Below are positions 5,723 to 10,334 of a stretch of DNA of 10,334 bases, piece by piece. The notes beneath the pieces are model-generated. The model was given only the letters and a program-made list of their open reading frames with translations, was not told the DNA's origin and searched no databases. The stretch is taken from assembly GCA_027858555.1 (NCBI GenBank), contig JAQICP010000443.1, positions 1 to 10,334 on the forward strand. The letters run 5' to 3'. Every line of letters begins with the position of its first letter. The stretch's first letter is position 1. The stretch is from Vallitaleaceae bacterium. GTDB lineage: Bacteria > Bacillota > Clostridia > Lachnospirales > Vallitaleaceae. The position numbers and the translations under genes are program-made.

Positions 5723-7480
5723 ATGTTTGAATTACTCAGAAAAAGTTTGAAAGATTTGAAAAAAGTGCATAAAGAAGTAATTACCTTTCAATTCATTTAT
5801 TTTTTTCTAACTGGATTAGTTTTTGTGCCCATTATTACAGCTATTTTCAATAGAACACTGAAGTCTTTGGGAATCAGTTTTTTGCTTAACCAAGATATCT
5901 TTACGTTGGGCATTAACTACCAAGGAATTTTGGGAATAGCAGTGATTGCAATTATTTCTGTTATTATTGTTTTTATTGAGATTAGCGTATTGGTGATCAT
6001 TGCCCAAAAGCAGTATTTTGATCAAGCGGTTACAATATCAGATGCCTTGGGGATCACCGTAAGAAGAATTCCAAAAATCTTTGGATTAGGTGTTATTCAA
6101 ATTATGCTTTTATTGCTTTTTTTGATACTGGTGGTTGATTCACCATTAACATCTAAGTTACTTAAAAATACGAACATTCCTATATGGATAAGAATGCGAT
6201 TTATAGAACCCAACTGGTTTACCTTATTATATGCTATGGGGTTTCTTGCTGCAATCTACCTGGTACTCAGATGGATATTTACCATACATTACATTGTAAT
6301 TGAAAAACAACCATCCAGAAGAGCCATCAAAAACAGCCAAAGATTAACCAGAAGGAATGAGTTGAAAATAATCCTATACCTGTTTATATTTAATGTGGTT
6401 GTTTTTGGGCTAGGTGTGTGGTTGATTTCTACTATTAATCATATTCCTTCATTTTTGACGAAGCCCATGCAAAGTGACTTGGTTAAAAAATACTTGATGA
6501 CACTAACTGGATATTTGACTTTTGGGTTCACTATATTTATTCTACCGGTCAATATTTTGTGGATTACCCGCTTGTTTTATCGAATCAGAAGGCAGAAGGG
6601 TGAAGAGATTGAAGACAGTCTAATACTAGGGCACAACAAATTTTTGGGTAAGATAGAAAGTGGCATCAATAGATTTCTTAAGTCTAGAAGGTATTTGATT
6701 TTGGCGGTAATAACCGTTTATTTAACAATAACATTTTTAATGAATTATACTGCAACTGAAGACATATTAAGATGGAATGTGGAAATTGCAGCCCATCGTG
6801 GTGGTGGTATCGTAGGACCTGAAAACTCATTGAGCAGCATACAAAACTCTCTTGACAAAAACGTGACAGTCCTAGAGATTGATGTGCAGATGACTAAAGA
6901 CGGTATCATCGTACTGAATCATGATTCGAATTTGCAGCGGGTTGCCGGTGTGAATGCGAAAGTTTCAGACTTAACTTATGAAGAACTTAAACAAATCATT
7001 ATTGGCTATCCATATGCAGAAGAACATTTAGGAGAACACATCCCCAGCCTTGATGCGGTACTTGGCCTTGTAAAAGACAAAGCACGCTTGATTATTGAAA
7101 TAAAAACTTATAGCTACAATCAAGAAATGATTGGTAATCTAGTCTCGCTCATAGAAGAACACGATATGGTGGAACAATGTATGATTCAGTCTTTTAGCTA
7201 TCGGGCACTGAGTGAGGTTAGAGAACTTAATAGTGGCATTTTGGTAGGACAGATATTATACGCAGTGGCGGGGAATTCGAATATTCTTGATGTGGATTTC
7301 TATACCATAAAACAAAGTATGCTATCAGAAGCTTTTATAAAAAATGCACATAAACAAGGGCGTAGTATGTGGGTGTGGACGGTTAATGATGAAGTGAACA
7401 TTAAGGAAGTTTTGAAATATGATGTGGATGGTATTATTACAGATTATCCGAAACGTGTACAGGATATTATGGGTCGATAG
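5723..7480 (+). CDS. Membrane-anchored glycerophosphodiester phosphodiesterase
   Basis: Hydrolyses glycerophosphodiesters to glycerol-3-phosphate and an alcohol; the substrate may be phospholipid head groups or polyglycerol phosphate, but this is not readable from sequence. The 585 residues have two parts. Residues 1-345 are a membrane domain with about seven hydrophobic segments (near 20-42, 67-94, 118-139, 167-189, 214-237, 258-281, 323-340), matching the GPDPase membrane domain. Residues 353-585 are a GDPD TIM barrel with His358-Arg359 (AAHRGG), PEN (366-368), Glu385 and Asp387 (LEIDVQMTKDG), His400-Asp401 (NHD), IIEIK and WVWTVND. All catalytic residues are present. The barrel is probably extracytoplasmic. 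GAAGG (5711-5715) sits 7 nt before the ATG at 5723, favouring it over a TTG at 5702. It is last in the acr3-DUF1848-GDPD run; no strong terminator follows. Confidence 0.93.
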   Translation: MFELLRKSLKDLKKVHKEVITFQFIYFFLTGLVFVPIITAIFNRTLKSLGISFLLNQDIFTLGINYQGILGIAVIAIISVIIVFIEISVLVIIAQKQYFDQAVTISDALGITVRRIPKIFGLGVIQIMLLLLFLILVVDSPLTSKLLKNTNIPIWIRMRFIEPNWFTLLYAMGFLAAIYLVLRWIFTIHYIVIEKQPSRRAIKNSQRLTRRNELKIILYLFIFNVVVFGLGVWLISTINHIPSFLTKPMQSDLVKKYLMTLTGYLTFGFTIFILPVNILWITRLFYRIRRQKGEEIEDSLILGHNKFLGKIESGINRFLKSRRYLILAVITVYLTITFLMNYTATEDILRWNVEIAAHRGGGIVGPENSLSSIQNSLDKNVTVLEIDVQMTKDGIIVLNHDSNLQRVAGVNAKVSDLTYEELKQIIIGYPYAEEHLGEHIPSLDAVLGLVKDKARLIIEIKTYSYNQEMIGNLVSLIEEHDMVEQCMIQSFSYRALSEVRELNSGILVGQILYAVAGNSNILDVDFYTIKQSMLSEAFIKNAHKQGRSMWVWTVNDEVNIKEVLKYDVDGIITDYPKRVQDIMGR

Positions 7481-7546
7481 AAAAGAAGTATTTATGTGTG
7501 CTGTTAAAGCCACTCATGTATTCCTAGAGTTTAATAGTTTAAAAGG

Positions 7547-7555
7547 TGATATAAT
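7547..7555 (+). promoter_or_regulatory. Extended -10 promoter for the CAP/SLH gene
   Basis: TGATATAAT (7547-7555) is a perfect TATAAT with the TG of an extended -10 element, which can work without a good -35 box. No convincing -35 is seen. A start near 7562 would place the downstream dyad at the very beginning of the transcript. Confidence 0.65.
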
Positions 7556-7564
7556 AGTTGATAT

Positions 7565-7577
7565 AGCAAGACTTGCT
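7565..7577 (+). promoter_or_regulatory. Palindrome AGCAAG-A-CTTGCT between promoter and RBS
   Basis: A perfect 6-bp dyad with a single central base starts about 10 bp after the -10 box. The position fits a repressor operator. A 1-nt loop cannot form a tight hairpin, which favours a DNA site over an RNA structure. The cognate regulator is unknown. Confidence 0.45.
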
Positions 7578-7600
7578 TGTATATGTAAAGGAGACTATAG

Positions 7601-9196
7601 ATGAAATATATTAAAAAAATACTGGTTCGTGTAATAGCTCTCAGCCTTATACTCTCTACACTCAATATTAGAGCAGTAGATGTGATTATAACAGATAGTT
7701 ATGAAGAAGAAGTTATAGTTGCTAGTGATCTGTTTTCTAGGAAATACGAGATCAATACATATTACCAAGAGATGCTTAAGGGTAGGTACACAGGTGAGAT
7801 ATATAACATAAGTCCAAGCATTACTTCACCTTATAGAGCAGGTGAGATAAAAGATGAACCACTTAATGATGCACTTTTAACCCTTAATTACATTAGATTC
7901 TTAGCACATCTAGATGACAATGTCAGTCTGCTAGACTCATGGAATACTATAGCCCAACATGCTACGCTAGTTAATGGTGTTAACAAGGAGTTAAGTCATA
8001 ATCCAGCGCAACCTAGTGGTATGTCATCAAGCATGTATGACATAGGGGCCCTAGGTGCAAGAACCAGTAATCTTGCGTGGTCAAGTTATTCAAGCTCACT
8101 AGTTAAGGATCTGTGGAGATATATAGATGATAGTTCCAGTAGTAATGTGGATAGCGTAGGCCATAGAAGGTGGCTACTTAATCCTGCTATGGAAAAAGTT
8201 GGCTTTGGCAAGACATCCAATTATTCAGCAGCTAAAGTATTTGGAGATAGTTACAATCAGATATGGCAATATGATGGTAGTTATGATTATGTTGCATGGC
8301 CAGGTTCAGGTGCATTTCCAACCAATGCTTTTAGTGATAATATGCCGTGGTCAATTAGTCTGAATGATAAATTATATGACAATGACCGTACTAGTGAGAT
8401 TAAAGTATTGTTACAGAATATGGATACTGGTAGCATTAATGAATTCTATCAAGGTAAAAGTTATATTGGAAGCGAACATTTTAATGTGGATACGACTAAC
8501 TATGGGGTACCATTTAATATAGTGTTTAGACCTGATGGTGAGCATTATATAGATGGACAGACATACAAAGTTACTATTTCAGGATTGTATGACAATGATG
8601 GCAATGAGACGAGTGTGACATATGAAGTTAATTTTTTTGATGTGGATCAATTTAATACTAATCTAGTGGAGCAGAATAATTTTTACTATGCAGAAGTATT
8701 GAACGAATTGGATTTGTTCAAAGGCACCAATAATGGTTACGAATTAGACAGACAACCAACTAGATTAGAAGGGTTAGTTATGTTCATTAGATTGATAGGC
8801 AAAGAAGCAGAAGCGTTAGCCTTAAATGACAATGTTAGCTATTTTACAGATGTACCTGATTGGGGAAGAGGTTATGTGAATTATGCTTATGAGAATGGTT
8901 TGACCTTGGGAATTGGCGGTGGTGAGTTCGGTAGTGATCATCTGATGCAGGCAAGGGATTATATGACTTTCATAATGAGAGCACTTGGTTATGATGATAT
9001 GAATAACGACTTCGCTTGGAGCAGTTCATTAGAGGATGGTTTGAGCTATGATATCATTTCAGAGAACATGTATACTATCCTAAAAAACAAAGCGTTTCTA
9101 AGAGATGATGTGGTTGGCATATCATATATTGCACTGGAGAGCATTAAGATAGATTCTATTGGTCCCATGACCTTGGGCGAGTATTTGGGGTTGTGA
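7601..9196 (+). CDS. Secreted CAP (SCP/PR-1) domain protein with SLH repeats
   Basis: A surface protein, 531 residues. Residues 1-25 form a signal peptide (MKYIKKILVRVIALSLILST). About 85-205 is a CAP/SCP domain, beginning LNYIRFLAHL and ending GHRRWLLNPAMEKVGFG. The two expected cavity histidines are His133 (ELSHNP) and His188. Where many CAP proteins have GEN, this one has TSNLAW (155-160), so the usual cavity glutamate is missing there. Residues about 360-405 and 413-465 are SLH-type repeats (YFTDVPDWGRGYVNYAYENG is typical of the second), and 475-511 looks like a degenerate third. SLH repeats anchor proteins to secondary wall polymers. The function of bacterial CAP domains is largely unknown; no catalysis is claimed. 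AAAGGAG (7587-7593) lies 7 nt before the ATG. The gene has its own promoter and ends ahead of a bidirectional terminator. Confidence 0.88.
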   Translation: MKYIKKILVRVIALSLILSTLNIRAVDVIITDSYEEEVIVASDLFSRKYEINTYYQEMLKGRYTGEIYNISPSITSPYRAGEIKDEPLNDALLTLNYIRFLAHLDDNVSLLDSWNTIAQHATLVNGVNKELSHNPAQPSGMSSSMYDIGALGARTSNLAWSSYSSSLVKDLWRYIDDSSSSNVDSVGHRRWLLNPAMEKVGFGKTSNYSAAKVFGDSYNQIWQYDGSYDYVAWPGSGAFPTNAFSDNMPWSISLNDKLYDNDRTSEIKVLLQNMDTGSINEFYQGKSYIGSEHFNVDTTNYGVPFNIVFRPDGEHYIDGQTYKVTISGLYDNDGNETSVTYEVNFFDVDQFNTNLVEQNNFYYAEVLNELDLFKGTNNGYELDRQPTRLEGLVMFIRLIGKEAEALALNDNVSYFTDVPDWGRGYVNYAYENGLTLGIGGGEFGSDHLMQARDYMTFIMRALGYDDMNNDFAWSSSLEDGLSYDIISENMYTILKNKAFLRDDVVGISYIALESIKIDSIGPMTLGEYLGL

Positions 9197-9503
9197 ACTA
9201 TTGATAATCATAATTAAAATAACCATGGGCATTATATAAAATCAAGAGATCTGTATTGAGTACCCTAGGTGTATATAGTAATTGAATATCACTTAATCTA
9301 TCTGTAGGATCTGTAGTATCTTTGAGAAAAATAGCTGTTATACAAAACTAAAAGACTAAGTCCTGTAAAATACAGAACTCAGTCTTTTAATAGTGTATAC
9401 ATATTAATGTCTTGTTTTTAGGATTCACTTCAGTATTATATAACCCCTTTTTTGAATATATGCAAGTATGCACTAATAAAGTACTTTTCAATAAAATTCA
9501 CAA
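9197..9503. other. 307-bp convergent intergenic region
   Basis: This spacer between two genes that run toward each other holds a strong hairpin at 9350-9388. A duplicated ATCTGTAG octamer (near 9300-9315) is the only other pattern seen. I find no gene or promoter here. Confidence 0.6.
9350..9388. terminator. Bidirectional rho-independent terminator
   Basis: The stem is AAAAGACT (9350-9357) with AGTCTTTT (9381-9388), then AGT/ACT and CTGTA/TACAG inside, with two single mismatches and an AAA loop (9368-9370). The A and T runs at both ends let it work in either direction, as expected between the CAP/SLH gene and the convergent gene that ends at 9504. Confidence 0.85.
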
Positions 9504-10334
9504 CTAATGTTTATTACCACGACCATTATTACCATTGTTGCCATTATTACCGTTATTACTATTATTACCATTATTGTCATGGTCATTAGCATGGTTGCTA
9601 TCATAATCATAGTCAAAGTCATAGTCAGATAGTTGGCTAGTAATAGACTCAATTGTGTCTAATGGTTCTAATGGTAGGGTGACTTTTATAGCATCTTCAA
9701 TTGGGTCTTCTTGACCAAATTTGTTAGATTTTCGGAGTTCTTTTATAGCCTTCATGATATCTCGAACAGATGCATCTGCCCATACTTCAAAATCAATGTC
9801 ATCTTCTGAGAATCGATCTAATTTTTGGAGTAGATTCATCTTGCCATGTGTTATACCATATGTCAGTGCCAATTCAAATCTTTCTGCAATTCTTTCATTA
9901 TTTGGTGTGCTATCTTCGGTTTCAAGGGTATCCTCATCTGGTGTTTCTTCATCTGCTACCTCAAGTGTGGTTTCGACGATATCACCAAATTCACTTACCA
10001 TTACAACACCTAAATCAGTCAACAAGACTTCATCTTGTGATGTCACATTAATTGCTGGTGTAGTAGCATCTTCAGTTAAGTTGTCTATCACAGCTGTAAT
10101 CCGATCAATCAAAGTAGCTTCACCTAATGAAACACCTTCAATTACTTCAGTATCTGCGCCTTCTTTAATAATTTCAATTCGAGTGATAGTGCCATCTTCA
10201 TCTACAGTATAGACAATTGAATCAGTATCACTGAGCGTAAGAACGACAGTAGCTGTAGGTGTAGCAGTAGTTACAGGTGGTATAACTTCTTCTGCATAAC
10301 TTGTAGCACCGAGTAGTGTTAGTACCAGTGATAG
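9504..10334 (-). CDS. Exported protein with RsgI-like domain and Asn/Gly tail (5' end outside window)
   Basis: The frame is open on the - strand from the window edge to a TAG stop at 9504-9506, so the start lies beyond 10334. The first visible residues (LSLVLTLLGATSYAEE) look like a signal peptide core with an AXA-type site SYA; a transmembrane anchor is the alternative. TVVLTLSDTDSIVYTVDEDG resembles the extracellular middle domain of anti-sigma-I factor RsgI (VxINPSIELxVN). An acidic linker (10% or more Asp/Glu, roughly 9895-9970) follows. Then comes a segment close to the RsgI helical region: ALTYGITHGKMNLLQKL (about 9829-9881) and SVRDIMKAIKELRK (about 9727-9768). The C terminus is DYDFDYDYD then NNG repeats ending GRGNKH. 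Whether an N-terminal sigma-binding domain exists cannot be seen. Secreted stand-alone RsgI-like protein is my preferred reading, with moderate confidence. Confidence 0.7.
   Translation of the reverse strand, partial: LSLVLTLLGATSYAEEVIPPVTTATPTATVVLTLSDTDSIVYTVDEDGTITRIEIIKEGADTEVIEGVSLGEATLIDRITAVIDNLTEDATTPAINVTSQDEVLLTDLGVVMVSEFGDIVETTLEVADEETPDEDTLETEDSTPNNERIAERFELALTYGITHGKMNLLQKLDRFSEDDIDFEVWADASVRDIMKAIKELRKSNKFGQEDPIEDAIKVTLPLEPLDTIESITSQLSDYDFDYDYDSNHANDHDNNGNNSNNGNNGNNGNNGRGNKH
9507..9590 (-). repeat. Low-complexity Asn-Asn-Gly codon repeat
   Basis: The 3' end of the RsgI-like gene is built from 9-bp units encoding NNG (with NNS, RGN and DNN variants), preceded by alternating Asp-Tyr/Phe codons. 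Such tracts change length by slippage and form flexible hydrophilic tails. Confidence 0.75.

Noticed and set aside
2092..9196. A new multi-gene defence or mobile system
   Set aside because: No nuclease, helicase, transposase, integrase, toxin or phage gene is present; the genes fit metabolism, arsenic export and cell-surface roles.
9507..9590. Repeat array as a possible CRISPR or VNTR locus
   Set aside because: The units are 9-bp codon repeats within an open frame, with no spacers.
9721..10212. Long + strand frames opposite the RsgI-like gene
   Set aside because: They are antisense shadows with serine-rich composition caused by the acidic codons on the - strand. The - strand frame has a signal peptide and family motifs.

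Overview
The window is AT-rich DNA with Gram-positive style signals: strong AGGAGG-type ribosome binding sites, a T-box leader, SLH and CAP domains, a membrane-fused GDPD enzyme and an RsgI-like extracellular domain. Together these point to an anaerobic Clostridia member (Lachnospirales or a similar group). That placement is inference; no rRNA or other marker gene is present. Every gene from 462 to 9196 lies on the + strand. The last gene is on the - strand and runs off the right edge.

Layout. Positions 1-461 hold a promoter and a T-box leader for serS, which encodes an unusual seryl-tRNA synthetase. A 346-bp intergenic stretch follows, with imperfect repeats and several unassigned hairpins, and leads into an intact M29 aminopeptidase. 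Only 23 bp after that gene lies the C-terminal half of an ArsR-type regulator whose DNA-binding half is missing. Next come an Acr3 arsenite exporter with an unusual C-terminal tail, a DUF1848 protein with a radical-SAM-like cysteine cluster near its C terminus, and a membrane-anchored glycerophosphodiester phosphodiesterase. These three are closely spaced and could be one transcription unit. An extended -10 promoter and a small dyad precede a secreted CAP/SLH protein. A bidirectional hairpin terminator separates it from a convergent gene for an exported protein with an RsgI-like C-terminal domain and an Asn/Gly tail.

How the genes relate. serS and the aminopeptidase are housekeeping-like. The arsR remnant plus acr3 is what is left of an arsenic-resistance locus that has lost its repressor and perhaps also the exporter's original stop codon. 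The GDPD enzyme, the SLH protein and the RsgI-like protein act at the membrane or cell surface. I see no complete new defence or mobile system. The best leads are the decayed ars locus, the structured leader before the aminopeptidase, the divergent SerRS, the heptad insertion in DUF1848, and the exported RsgI-like protein.
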